From Oopsacas minuta (lineage: Eukaryota; Porifera; Hexactinellida; Lyssacinosida; Leucopsacidae), in contig JAKMXF010000340.1 in assembly GCA_024704765.1 (NCBI GenBank), positions 1 through 64,000 on the forward strand: DNA of 64,000 bases, in the 5' to 3' direction. Each line of letters begins with the position of its first letter. Positions within the stretch are counted from its first letter, which is position 1. The notes beneath the pieces are model-generated. The model was given only the letters and a program-made list of their open reading frames with translations. It did no database searches and had not been told where the DNA came from. Of this stretch, positions 44,509 to 54,488 are shown piece by piece. The translations under genes were made by a program, and so were the position numbers.

Positions 44509-45984
44509 TCATGAGAACAGAGTAATGGTAAGATAATAGAAGGAGATAGTAAATAAAATAGCTGAAATAGCTGTAGTGATAGCTATGAAAAGGCAGCCTG
44601 AATAGAAACCAGAAAATGAAGTGGGAAAAGCCGATTTGAATAGAAATCTGGATACCCTCGTTAACAAGGACGTATTTTCGCTTGCTACTAACTTTCTACA
44701 CTTTTGACTAGAAACTATATTCAGTAAGGAAGGGAATAATACATTACAAATGAAAAATATACTTCCAGCAAGCGAAATAATAATCGCAAGATTAGACACG
44801 AACAAAGCCAGAATAGTTGTAGAAAGTGAATAGAAAATATATATACTGAAATTCAGCACTCTGTAACCCATTTTATTGGAGAATTCTGTATAATCTTTCC
44901 CAGTCAAAATTGTGAAAGTTTGATTTGAAGCTAGTATAACTCCAAACATGAAGGAGCAAATACCATCAAAACACGGGTATAGGATAACCAAATGCGATAT
45001 AACTTTCACAGTTATACTATAATTCCCTACAGTATAAGGTTGTAGATTTAGCAAACTGTTTTGGTGAATATCTTTGCCAAAAGCCGTTACCAATACAACA
45101 GAGAAGATAATACATTGCAGTAGGACAATAACACATGATGTCACTAGCACAGGCACAATGATAGACTTTTTCGCAACAAGATGGCTTAAAGCAGGCAGAA
45201 ATATAGGTAAACTCACAAAATTGAAGAAAGTTGCAAAAGCTAGCATACCCTGATGAAATTCAAATTTCGTTATTAAGTTCTCTTGGGCCTTGTCCTTACA
45301 CATCACTATGACATAAATCGCGAAACATACCACATAACACATCACCGTAAACCTCGCTAACGCGAATATGATATTCATATACTTTTGTTCTTTCGCTCTT
45401 AAACACGCAGAAATTGTTCCAACAACTCCAAACAAACTCACCATCAATCGATACCAATTCAGGCATCTGCCGCTAGGTATAATTCCTGTATCAAATTCTG
45501 AGCTATTGCATGTCCTAAACACGCTTGTATTGACTGGTATATTCACTGATAATGATTGAGAACTAGGCACGATTCCGCAGAATATGAACACAAAGCCAAC
45601 AAAAATCAAAAGTACTGTGAAAATCCCTTTTGCAAACTTTCCCATTATAATACTTGATAGTTCACTGAATTCAAATTTGCGTTCTTGGTAAAGACAAAAT
45701 AACGGCTCGTTTTCTCCATTCAATTGTGCAGCTTCTATGTAGAGCATTCTACCACGAGATAATACTTCTAGAGCCCACATGCTGGAGAAAATGCACAATA
45801 TAAGACAAAATGATAACGATATAATGCCCAACACTAACCCAGCCTTGTAAAACCAATATGGTATAATAATATACGTCACAGCCATTTCAACATTCCAAAT
45901 ACAGAAAAACCAAAAGAGAATATCGAGTTTTGAGCTCTGAAACATAGATTTTAGAAACTTTACCTCCATCATAGAATAGTACAT
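44509..45984 (-). CDS. TMEM104/AAAP-like multi-pass transporter, paralogue, intronless, 491 aa
   Basis: It is colinear with the protein at 42435-43913 over its whole length, with shared blocks IIPYWFYKAGLVLGI, RKFEFSELSSIIMGKFAKGI, SQSLSVNIPVN, CNSSEFDTGIIP, NWYRLMVSLFGVVGTI, HQNSLLNLQPYT, LYPCFDGICSFMFGVILASN, QTFTILTGKDY and SAFPTSFSGFYS. By eye about half of positions agree, so the duplication is not recent. Both lack introns and point at each other. The start may be Met1 or the MMEVKF pair five residues on. Confidence 0.55.
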   Translation of the reverse strand: MYYSMMEVKFLKSMFQSSKLDILFWFFCIWNVEMAVTYIIIPYWFYKAGLVLGIISLSFCLILCIFSSMWALEVLSRGRMLYIEAAQLNGENEPLFCLYQERKFEFSELSSIIMGKFAKGIFTVLLIFVGFVFIFCGIVPSSQSLSVNIPVNTSVFRTCNSSEFDTGIIPSGRCLNWYRLMVSLFGVVGTISACLRAKEQKYMNIIFALARFTVMCYVVCFAIYVIVMCKDKAQENLITKFEFHQGMLAFATFFNFVSLPIFLPALSHLVAKKSIIVPVLVTSCVIVLLQCIIFSVVLVTAFGKDIHQNSLLNLQPYTVGNYSITVKVISHLVILYPCFDGICSFMFGVILASNQTFTILTGKDYTEFSNKMGYRVLNFSIYIFYSLSTTILALFVSNLAIIISLAGSIFFICNVLFPSLLNIVSSQKCRKLVASENTSLLTRVSRFLFKSAFPTSFSGFYSGCLFIAITTAISAILFTISFYYLTITLFS

Positions 45985-46279
45985 ATTTCTTATAATTAAT
46001 GAATTTATATCTCATTGTTTGACCCCAGAAAAAGCCTATTCAAAAATATTTAAGTATTATTTGTGTCATATGGGAAAACTGTAAATTTTACATAAATTCT
46101 TCATTCAACTATTGTGAAATATGGAATTTATGTAAAATTTAACAGGCTTGTGATTAGCTATTCAAGTCAGTGATGCCTAATTCATGTCAAATACAAAAAT
46201 ACTTGTAGTTAATATTAACCCATATTATATCTGCTATCAACTCTATTAACATCAATATGTTGGGAATTACAAGTCATTT

Positions 46280-47668
46280 ATGGTTTTTACAATGCAATAT
46301 TTATGGCCAGAAACGAACAATGAAGAGAGTGAAGAAACAAATGCTGAGCAGGAAAAGATAATTGTCTTCCTAACCATTCCCTATTACCTTGAGAAACTTA
46401 TAAGTTTTGGTTTCATTGTCTGTCTTGATTGCTTCATTTTCTACTTTACCCTCTTTCCAATAAGATTCGTCCTATCTACACTTTATATTTGTACTAAATA
46501 TATATTTGGCATCCAAAAAAAATCTTCCTATTATATCCATCTTTTTGATACCATGAGAGGGCTTGTACTCATAATCAGCTGTTTGATGTTGTATTATATT
46601 GACACCTCTGTCGTTTACCACAATCTTAGAGGGCAGTCCATTATCAAGTCTTACGTCATATTCAATATGCTAGAGGTAATTGAAAAACTAATGACGTCAT
46701 TAGGTCAGGATATATATAAGGCCGTCTTCCGATTTTGTGTTCGATTCGGCAAAAATGAGTTTGAAAATCAAAATTTTCTGCTTTTCTCTATATTCTATGT
46801 GTTACTTTTCGCGAGTTTCAGTATATTCCATGGATTCCTTATCCTATGTCAGGCTGTTACACTAAATATCGCGATGAATTCGCACAACATGGCTCTGCTT
46901 ACCATAATGATCTCAAATCAATTTGTTGAGCTCAAAGGTAACGTTTTCAGGAAATTCGAAGAAGCGAATCTCTTCCAACTCGCGTGTAGTGACATTCGCG
47001 AAAGATTACACGTATTCATCTTCCTGATAATTATCATAGTACGAAATCTGGACCAATTCGCGTGGAATTTGGATTATTTCCTCGACATTCTACCTGGAGT
47101 TTTACTTATATTTTTCTCCGAATGGTTTCTAGATTGGATCAAGCATGCTTTCATTGTGAAATTCAACTCAATTCAGTCTAATTTCTACCAAAAATGTAGT
47201 TTAATCCTCACAGCAGACCTCGGTGCATCTCCCACAATAATCACAGACCATTCATTATCACTGTGTAAACGTATGGGCCTTCTATGCATTCCATTACAAT
47301 GTGTTGTTTGTAAAATTATCCTAGAAAGTGGGACGATTCTCCAGCAATCAAAATCTGTAATTTTCCTCTCAATTGCTAGTGCATTTGTGCTGAAATTTAT
47401 CTTAGGCTATGCCGTGGTGCGTGCCTGTAGATATAAACCACTGCCAAGGCCCAGGTTAAGAAGAAACTCCAATTTATCTCAACTCAGTTCAGATTCAATT
47501 ACAAGTGAAGAAGAGAGGAGCTCCTACCTTATTCAAGATTTTCCAGAAGATGTGCAACATTCTTTGAGAAACAGACACCCCGGAGCGACAGTTAAGAGCA
47601 ATAAATCGAAGAAAAGGGCTTTGGAAGAAGTTGGAAGATTCACACTATGTAGTAATGCTATCGTGTAA
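46280..47668 (+). CDS. TAPT1: TAPT1 family membrane protein, intronless, 462 aa
   Basis: The protein follows TAPT1 (DUF747) closely: FLTIPYYLEKLISFGFIVCLDCFIF, split as FLTIPYYLEKLISFG then FIVCLDCFIF, near residue 30; LYYIDTSVVYHNLRGQSIIK; VIFNMLEVIEKLMTSLGQDI; FLILCQAVTLNIAMNSHNMA; and LLTIMISNQFVELKGNVFRK, EEANLFQLACSDIRERL. These are the most conserved TAPT1 blocks. TAPT1 is a multi-pass ER/ciliary-base protein needed for secretory traffic and skeletal patterning in vertebrates. The C-terminal tail is basic and disordered (RRNSNLSQLSSDSITSEEE). Length is shorter than human because of a compact N-terminus. Confidence 0.93.
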   Translation: MVFTMQYLWPETNNEESEETNAEQEKIIVFLTIPYYLEKLISFGFIVCLDCFIFYFTLFPIRFVLSTLYICTKYIFGIQKKSSYYIHLFDTMRGLVLIISCLMLYYIDTSVVYHNLRGQSIIKSYVIFNMLEVIEKLMTSLGQDIYKAVFRFCVRFGKNEFENQNFLLFSIFYVLLFASFSIFHGFLILCQAVTLNIAMNSHNMALLTIMISNQFVELKGNVFRKFEEANLFQLACSDIRERLHVFIFLIIIIVRNLDQFAWNLDYFLDILPGVLLIFFSEWFLDWIKHAFIVKFNSIQSNFYQKCSLILTADLGASPTIITDHSLSLCKRMGLLCIPLQCVVCKIILESGTILQQSKSVIFLSIASAFVLKFILGYAVVRACRYKPLPRPRLRRNSNLSQLSSDSITSEEERSSYLIQDFPEDVQHSLRNRHPGATVKSNKSKKRALEEVGRFTLCSNAIV

Positions 47669-47689
47669 CTTACCCTCAATGTGTTGATA

Positions 47690-47835
47690 AAGCACCAAAA
47701 TTACAATTTGTGCCGACAGCATAGTATATAAATGAATTTCATTACTATTAATTTGAGGCATTATATGTACTTGGATAAGATCCAACATTCCATAGTGCCT
47801 CCAATTAATACGGTAGTGACACTTAAGGTAGGCGA
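47690..47835. mobile_element. MITE, CTGTGCGGACAGCAT family, partial
   Basis: The left end TTACAATTTGTGCCGACAGC and internal CATAGTGCCTCCAATTAATA match the complete copy at 39019-39140. The right end is not preserved. It lies between convergent TAPT1 and the CAP-domain gene. Confidence 0.5.
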
Positions 47836-47951
47836 TTTTGGATATAGATCAGACTTTTGGAACTGACCTCCGAATACAACTTGTACATATAGGGAATTCG
47901 AAAATTTGCCAAAATGCCTACCACTTAACCACCCTAACATATTATTGTTAT

Positions 47952-48710
47952 TTAATATAACTTTCCAAACATGTACATAATCATTAGTAGCACCAACAAA
48001 TACCAAGCATTATACTTGTACACACTAGCATTAGAGCTGTAAGGCGTATCACTAGGCCGATCTGTTGCTGTAGCGCTGGCACACAAGCCTTGATTGCAAT
48101 AAGGAGCACTCTCAGGGCAATGAGAACAACCATCACCTGAGATATAAGGCAAATCTCCGTCCATTGCTGAATAATACAAGCACAATATTAGAACCCCATA
48201 GTACTCATTGGATTCGTAATTTCTAATTGTACAGTAGTTGTATGCACAGCCAATTTGGCTGGAGTTAGCCCATGCTACTTGAACATAGTTCTCACAAACT
48301 CTAGGAGTATAACCGCACTCATTATCATACATATTATAATACTGTCCTGAATCAAACCATTCTTCAACAGAAGTAAGGAAAGTGGTTATACTTGGCTCAG
48401 TAATATCTTTGATTAACCTTGAGGCATAACCGTATGTAAGACCGTTGTAATCCAGACTCAAAGATGAACTTTTACAATCCTTTACTTTGTAATCAGCTAG
48501 TAGTTGTAGTGAAGTGCTCCAGCTGATCTCTTTCATATTACTAGCTTGTGGTTGTACTTCTCTTCGTAGTTGGTTATGTGCACGTACTAGTATAGTCTTG
48601 ATAAGGTGGTCATCGATGGAATATGATTCTGCAGGAGCCAGTTTGAAAATTACGAATATGGAGAATATTAGAAACTTCATAACCACCCAGAATGGAATCA
48701 TATACCACAA
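47952..48710 (-). CDS. CAP/SCP (CRISP-like) protein with C-terminal membrane anchor, intronless, 252 aa
   Basis: An N-terminal hydrophobic signal (MKFLIFSIFVIFKLAPAES) precedes a CAP domain at about 38-185: HNQLRREVQPQASNMKEISW, YVQVAWANSSQIGCAYNYC and VLILCLYYSAMDGD correspond to the three CAP signatures. A short Cys-rich part follows (CSHCPESAPYCNQGLC), then a Ser/Thr linker and a C-terminal hydrophobic helix (YLLVLLMIMYMFG) ending GKLY, so the protein is tethered like GLIPR1 or PI16, or GPI-processed. The canonical GEN motif with its Glu is not visible, so the divalent-metal site may be incomplete. Function of the family members is varied and unknown here. Confidence 0.85.
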   Translation of the reverse strand: MWYMIPFWVVMKFLIFSIFVIFKLAPAESYSIDDHLIKTILVRAHNQLRREVQPQASNMKEISWSTSLQLLADYKVKDCKSSSLSLDYNGLTYGYASRLIKDITEPSITTFLTSVEEWFDSGQYYNMYDNECGYTPRVCENYVQVAWANSSQIGCAYNYCTIRNYESNEYYGVLILCLYYSAMDGDLPYISGDGCSHCPESAPYCNQGLCASATATDRPSDTPYSSNASVYKYNAWYLLVLLMIMYMFGKLY

Positions 48711-49182
48711 ACATGATGTTCATATGCAATTTATACACAACCAGTTACTTATGAAAAGATGGTTTCCATGAAATTATATTGAGTATGGCTCCTTTGACAT
48801 GAAAACAATTTTCGTCCAGTATAATGGAGCTATTACCCTTGTTTGGCTTAGATATTATGAATTTGTATTAACTCAGGCGAAACTAGAAATTAATGGATTC
48901 CGCACCTGTTTAATTAAAATTGAATGGCTCTTTAACAATACTATTATTCTCACTCAATTTATCGGATGGCATTGACCATAACATTGTTAAGTCAGATAAT
49001 AAATTAATAATCAGAATATTCTGAGAAGCAATTAAAACCTACTCCATATTTTCTCTCACTAACTATTCATAGAGAGATTCTATTACAGAACGAGCACTGT
49101 ACCATAACGAGACAATAATTATGCACATCTCAAAAAGAAGTAAATTGCTTGAAATAAGAAATTTGGACTATAATTTGTAAAA
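48711..49182. promoter_or_regulatory. divergent spacer between CAP gene and MBT gene
   Basis: 472 bp between two genes transcribed away from each other, so both promoters should lie here. AT-rich; I see no specific motif or exon. Confidence 0.4.
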
Positions 49183-50172
49183 ATGGCTTCGGAGGCTAGT
49201 GAAGATGATTATGACATTCGTAAACTTATACTAAGCGACGTTGCCGTATTCGAAACTGTTATAGAATGGAATTACCAATTGGATTTCATTCATGACACAA
49301 AATGGGCGCTAAAAATCACCTCAAGTAAACAAAATACAAAACCAATTCCTTCAGATATACCGAATGAACTAAATCTGTTCAAACCAGGTATGCGGATCGA
49401 AGCAATTGACAGGGTATACCCACAATATGTTTGCGTGGCCAGCATTTTACGAGTTATTGGTGATAATGTATTAGTATTTTTTGATGGTTGGTCGAATGCA
49501 TATAACTACTGGTGTCGATATGATAGCCCAGAAATCCGTCCAGCCGGCACAGCACAAAAATTGAATATGCCATTATGCCCACCATCGAGTACGACCCCCG
49601 GGAGCAATTCAAACCTAGAATGGAGAAAAGGTGGAAGTGAATGGAAAGGTTATCTGGAGGTCAAAGGTGCGATAGCTGCGCCGGATCATATATTCGGGAA
49701 ATTAGTCATCCCAGAAGGCAGTGACAAATATTCAGATTTAGCCGAGAAAAAAGATCCAAAATCAATCGTGACAGAAAATGGTATGTTGCCATTGTTTGAG
49801 AACTGCGGACGAATTGTTATGAGGGAGAAAATAAACTTTTCCAAATGTCCTGTCAAAATCAGAGACAGGCTAAAAACTGCAAGAAGATGCATTGTGTGTG
49901 GCGGCCCATTTCTTGTCGGTTTTCATGGCATACTTCCATGGACATCTATCGAATGGATTCGTAGCAAACCTTTCTCAAGGATGAGCATATTATGCTCTGT
50001 AAAATGCGCAGAGAATTTCACCATCTACAATTTCCCTTTTAATGATGACAAACAACAAACTGAACTATCCAATCGTCGTTATTACAATTTTCATAGAACT
50101 TTCTACAACTCAGAACGTAGAGATTTAAAAATCCAGAATAGTCATGCAGAGAGTAAAGGGTTTCGCTATTGA
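49183..50172 (+). CDS. MBT-domain protein with C-terminal CxxC...CxxxC module, intronless, 329 aa
   Basis: Residues about 62-135 form a malignant-brain-tumour repeat: FKPGMRIEAIDRVYPQYVCV, then VLVFFDGWSNAYNYWCRYDS, PEIRPAG. The aromatic cage residues (W, Y, W/Y) and the Asp that hold mono- or dimethyl-lysine are in place, so it may read histone methylation. The C-terminal part, CPVKIRDRLKTARRCIVCGG followed by PF and, after 30 residues, LCSVKCAENF, has a C236-C239/C271-C275 pattern like a treble-clef zinc knuckle and resembles the Cys module at the end of some LRRC proteins. I know no standard MBT protein with that combination. Standard MBT proteins carry two to four repeats; here only one is evident. 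Some hidden second repeat between 145 and 200 is possible (EWRKGGSEWKGYLE). Confidence 0.8.
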   Translation: MASEASEDDYDIRKLILSDVAVFETVIEWNYQLDFIHDTKWALKITSSKQNTKPIPSDIPNELNLFKPGMRIEAIDRVYPQYVCVASILRVIGDNVLVFFDGWSNAYNYWCRYDSPEIRPAGTAQKLNMPLCPPSSTTPGSNSNLEWRKGGSEWKGYLEVKGAIAAPDHIFGKLVIPEGSDKYSDLAEKKDPKSIVTENGMLPLFENCGRIVMREKINFSKCPVKIRDRLKTARRCIVCGGPFLVGFHGILPWTSIEWIRSKPFSRMSILCSVKCAENFTIYNFPFNDDKQQTELSNRRYYNFHRTFYNSERRDLKIQNSHAESKGFRY

Positions 50173-50605
50173 ATTCTCTGTTTTTGTATTTTCTTATTCT
50201 AATTGTGTGTAAATATTACTCTTTTGATATAAATCATGATACTGTTCAAACGTTGGATTTGGCCTTTGAGTCATGCACTAGCACCATATGTTCAGTGTAA
50301 AGTCCCCACATTATAAGTAAATATGCACTGAATTCAGGTTTAGAAAATACCTAGCGAACAGGTGTGGTATAGTTAGGCAAAGCAGCGGCGAAGGTGAGGC
50401 ATTTACCATATGTGGCACGTGCTTCATCCTGGGTATGCCTTCTCCTGCCCTCCAAAAAATCTCATGGCCTAAGAACTATCGTCCAAGTGCTCCTCTAACT
50501 AAACAACTTACATAGCCCGAAACCAATTACTGGAATTTGACCCTCAGATTTCAAGGCCATATTATGCCTTATTTCCTCCATACTTTTATCCTAGTTTGAA
50601 ACACT
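50173..50605. other. spacer upstream of AP-1 mu
   Basis: 433 bp. Includes a GC-richer central stretch (about 50360-50470) of unknown origin. It must contain the AP1M promoter. Confidence 0.4.
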
Positions 50606-52864
50606 ATGTCTTTATCCGGTATCTACATTCTCGATCTGAAAGGCAAGCCTCTAATATCTCGCAGCTATCGTGGAGACACTGAAACGAATATTATCGATAA
50701 ATTCATCAGTCTGGCTTTAGAATCAGAAGAAGAAGGGATCGGCCAGCCTATAGTAACTCATCTCAAGCATACATTTGCTTACATAAAGTATAACAACCTG
50801 TATTTGGTGGGTGTAACCAGACGAAATGCTAATGTAGCGATTATATTCACATTTCTGCACAAATTGCGTGAATGTTTTGTAGGTAAGTTATGTAAGCAAC
50901 TTCGTTATCAAGGACTTGATTCTCCCTTGAAAGTTAGCAAGTATGGGAGCATATAAATAAGTTTATCACTTAGTTGTATGAGCGGACCATGGATATAGTA
51001 TACTCAATAGAACTCTCAGAATTTTAGCATTGGCACTTGTCAGGACCCGAGAAATACTTCTCACAAGTGACAGCAATGGTCTGACAAATACAGTAGAACC
51101 TCGTTAATACGTACACCAAGGGACCGTCGAGGTTGTACTCCTTATCCTGAGTGCGTATTAACCGGAAATTCGTATTAAATGTGTTCGTATTAACGCGGTT
51201 TCACTGTAACAACTTAAAATACTGACACTGCTCTAAATATCCATCATTTCTTATAGAATATTTCCATGAGCTAGAGGAAGAGAGTATCAAAGACAATTTC
51301 GTTCTCATTTACGAGCTATTAGATGAGTTGATGGACTTCGGATATCCCCAAACAACAGAGACAAAAATTTTGAAGGAATTTATCACTCAAGAAAGTCACA
51401 AACTAGTTATCGCTCCGCGTCCTCCACCAGCTGTTACAAATGCTGTTTCTTGGAGAAAAGAAGGTAGCATATTTCATAGATTTTAGCTTGGCATGAACTT
51501 TTCAATTTGTCTGAATGAAATGAAAATTTCCACTAATTTCACTTTTACTTCCTTACATGTTAATACTTGTATTATAATTCAATAGGTATCAAGTACAGGA
51601 AGAATGAATGCTTCCTAGATGTAGTAGAGTCTCTGAATCTTCTCGTTAATGCTAGCGGCACTGTGTTGAGGTCTGAGATACTAGGATCAATCAAACTGAA
51701 GGTTCACCTTACAGGAATGCCAGAATTGAGGTATATACAATGCTCTTTTTAGAACAGCGTTTCCCTACCTTTCCACCCATGGTCCCTCTTACAAACACTG
51801 CAATACAACTTTGAGATCCTGTGGGCAGTGTGCCCTATGCTATCGTTAATGGACCACCAAGGGGTCTGGACCCAGGTTGGGAACCGATGCTTTAGAAATC
51901 ATCTAGTTTCTAACTGCTATAAATGCGAAATAATAGGACTTATACTATCATTATTTACGTATAAATTTACCTTATAGGTTGGGATTGAATGACAAAGTTA
52001 TGTTCGAGAACACAGGTCGTAACACAAACAAAGGTGTTGAATTGGAAGATGTAAAGTTCCATCAGTGTGTGCGGTTATCACGGTTCGATGTTGACCGTAC
52101 TATCTCTTTCATTCCACCAGATGGAGAGTTTGAATTGATGTCATATCGTTTGACAACACCTGTCAAACCAATCATATGGATTGAGACATCAGTTGAACGT
52201 CCGGGTAGAAGTAAAGCTGAGCTGTTGTTGAAAGCTATTGGTCAATTCAAGAAGAAATCTACTGCGAATAATGTGGAGATACTTGTACCAGTCCCCAGTG
52301 ATGCGATCAGCCCCAAGTAAGTGTTATTGCTGTGCTACTTTCATTTCCATTTCGGATGTATATATTTTCGTTGTGTTGTCAGATCATGAACAGAATACTT
52401 TGACCTTGGCATGAACCTTAATCTTTGTGGATACATCAACTGGCTTCCATTGTGATGCTGTATTTTCGAAAGCATTTACTCATATACTGCGGAATTATAG
52501 AATTTCACCCATTTTACTGAGTTATTTATTTCATTATGGTTGATTATAAAATGATTTTCTTAGGTTTAGTTGTCCTTATGGCATAGCTACTTATCGACCT
52601 GATCTATCCGCAATACGTTGGATTATAAAGTCATTTCCTGGTGGCAAAGAATACCCTCTCTATCTTCGCTACAACTTACCCTCCATCCAGGCAGAAGACA
52701 CGGAAGCAAAGGCCCCAATAACCGTGAAATTTGAGATACCATATTTCACTACATCTGGTATTCAAGTTCGTTATCTTAAAATTATGGAGAAGAGCGGTTA
52801 TCAAGCTCTACCCTGGGTGAGATATATAACACAAAATGGAGACTATCAAATTCGCTCAAACTAG
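50606..52864 (+). CDS. AP1M: AP-1 complex subunit mu, 5 exons, 422 aa
   Basis: Exons 50606-50882, 51257-51463, 51586-51730, 51978-52316 and 52564-52864 join in phase to 422 residues, the expected size. It begins MSLSGIYILDLKGKPLISR (longin-like sigma/mu domain) and carries YELLDELMDFGYPQTTETKI, a linker, then the mu homology domain: KYRKNECFLDVVESLNLLV, DVKFHQCVRLSRFDVDRTIS, PPDGEFELMSYRL, and at the end YFTTSGIQVRYLKIMEKSGY with LPWVRYITQNGDYQ. This matches AP-1 rather than AP-2 or AP-3. It recognises YxxPhi sorting signals for clathrin vesicles at the trans-Golgi and endosomes. Intron 3 hosts a hAT-like element. Confidence 0.97.
51091..51208. mobile_element. pogo-class MITE, variant with CCTCGTTAATACG ends
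   Basis: It begins CAGTAGAACCTCGTTAATAC and ends CGTATTAACGCGGTTTCACTG, bordered by TA on the right; internal CCAAGGGACCGTCGAGG. The ends differ from the CAGTCAACTCCCG set, so this is a related but distinct family. In intron 1 of AP1M. Confidence 0.65.
51755..51889. mobile_element. hAT-like nonautonomous element with 8-bp target duplication
   Basis: A 135-bp unit with terminal repeats CAGCGTTTCCCTACCT and, reversed, CATCGGTTCCCAACCT. It is flanked by TTTTAGAA on the left and CTTTAGAA on the right (7 of 8 identical), the 8-bp duplication of hAT transposons. Its GC content exceeds that of the host intron of AP1M. Confidence 0.75.
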
Positions 52865-53239
52865 GTGAATTTATACTTGTATTTGGACTTGCAAATGATT
52901 GCTACACAAAGTGAATATTATAGTTGATTATTATTGTAGATATATATCAAAGTATTGAAGTGATCTAATACTTTACATAAGAGTTCTAATTTATTTTAAG
53001 CACTGATTATGATTACAGGGGTCAGTGAATGCCGGTTATAAGAACACTTATTGTTATTCCCAATGGAGTTGCTATAACCAACTTCTACTGTACAATACTT
53101 TCTGTAATCATAATCGTAACAGTAATCATTCATTGTAATCAATGTTTGATGTATTGCCAAATATTTCTAAATTTGCATGTAAGCTATATTATTGCGTTTC
53201 TAAATAGCTATATTATTTCGTCACCTGACTAGCCTAAAT
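52865..53239. other. spacer between AP1M and STYXL1-like gene
   Basis: It includes a solo end of the CAGTAGATACCGG family (CAGTGAATGCCGGTTATAAG at 53022). No exon seen. Confidence 0.4.
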
Positions 53240-54265
53240 ATGAGTGTGCACACCACTCCATTCGAAGCAGAGATATCCCTAACAGCTGATCAACCACCAG
53301 AACTACCTGAACACATCAAACTAGCACCAAAAGATCTCACCTACATTTCAGATAGATTACAACTAATAGAACCAACCATCCTATATAACCTGATACAGCA
53401 ATATATACAGTCAAATCATGATCCAAACACCCTACTAATCATAGACGTGCGTACCTCAGAGCAATACATACATGACCATATTTTACACTCTATATGGTGT
53501 GGAGCTATAGGGGAAAAGTCCACCTTCACAATACCTTATGATATAGAGTTTGAGACTTTAGAGAATTTAGTTGTGATAGATAATTCTGCTGTAACCAACC
53601 TGGATGAACACAGCATAGCTTGTAAGTATGGTATAGCAATAGCACCGAGGTTGAAAGGTAAAATTATGATAGTTATGGGTGGATATGAAAGATTTTCGGC
53701 TGAATATCCATTTTTACGTACCGAGAAAGTTAACTACACGTCCCTAGAGCTTAAAAGTGTCCATCAGTTGCCGAGTGAAGTTATACCATTGTTGTTGTAT
53801 ATTGGTTGTCAAGGTATGATGCGGAATGTTGATATAAACCGCGATTTGAAAATAAAAAGTCATATTTTCGCATTCCCGAAAGATGATTACACAGAGCAGA
53901 GAGGAATATCGTATTTGCACGTGAATTTCAATGACGTCACAGATTTTAATACACTTTTCAATCAGTGTTTTGATTTTATAGAATTATATAGACATCGTGC
54001 TGAACGAACCTTAATCGCCTGTCCATTAAGTATCAATGAATCAGCTGTTCTAGCATGTGGTTATCTAATGAAGAGATATCGTATGAGTCTGCTCAAGGCT
54101 TATAGTCAGGTGAAGAAATGTTTGCATTCCATTCGTCCAAATACATCACTAATACGAGCATTGTTAGAGTATGAAAAAACATTATTCAGTGACGTCACGT
54201 TGTATTCTAATGCGAAGGAAGTTATGCGATTAGTTAGACTCGAATCATCTCCATTTTATCTATAA
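53240..54265 (+). CDS. STYXL1 (MK-STYX)-like rhodanese plus pseudophosphatase, intronless, 341 aa
   Basis: Residues about 33-160 form a rhodanese/CDC25-like domain (TLLIIDVRTSEQYIHDHI, MIVMGGYERF), as in MAPK phosphatases. Residues about 183-320 form a dual-specificity phosphatase fold (PLLLYIGCQGMMRNVDINRD, ISYLHVNFND, FDFIELYRH) ending RPNTSLIRALLEYEKTLF, the typical DSP C-terminus. The active-site loop is IACPLSINESA at 259-269: the Cys (C261) is present but the preceding His is Ala and the Arg of CxxxxxR is Glu (E267). Without that Arg, phosphate cannot be bound, so this should be catalytically dead. Human MK-STYX is dead by loss of the Cys instead. Likely role: scaffold in stress or mitochondrial apoptosis pathways. 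Confidence 0.85.
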   Translation: MSVHTTPFEAEISLTADQPPELPEHIKLAPKDLTYISDRLQLIEPTILYNLIQQYIQSNHDPNTLLIIDVRTSEQYIHDHILHSIWCGAIGEKSTFTIPYDIEFETLENLVVIDNSAVTNLDEHSIACKYGIAIAPRLKGKIMIVMGGYERFSAEYPFLRTEKVNYTSLELKSVHQLPSEVIPLLLYIGCQGMMRNVDINRDLKIKSHIFAFPKDDYTEQRGISYLHVNFNDVTDFNTLFNQCFDFIELYRHRAERTLIACPLSINESAVLACGYLMKRYRMSLLKAYSQVKKCLHSIRPNTSLIRALLEYEKTLFSDVTLYSNAKEVMRLVRLESSPFYL

Positions 54266-54488
54266 TCTATACTTTCTTCTCACATACAAACCTATTTCGC
54301 TTTTCATTAAATATTCTTGTAATATTCACTTATTTTATTATTTTAATTGTAACACAACTGTTATTAGATGACGTAATCTATGAACTAGCCTGAGTTGCTA
54401 TTTATGGATGAATTGAGTGTATTTATACATTATTTCCTTATCAATACACAGTTTATATATTTAGCTCTTATAACCTTACACATATACA

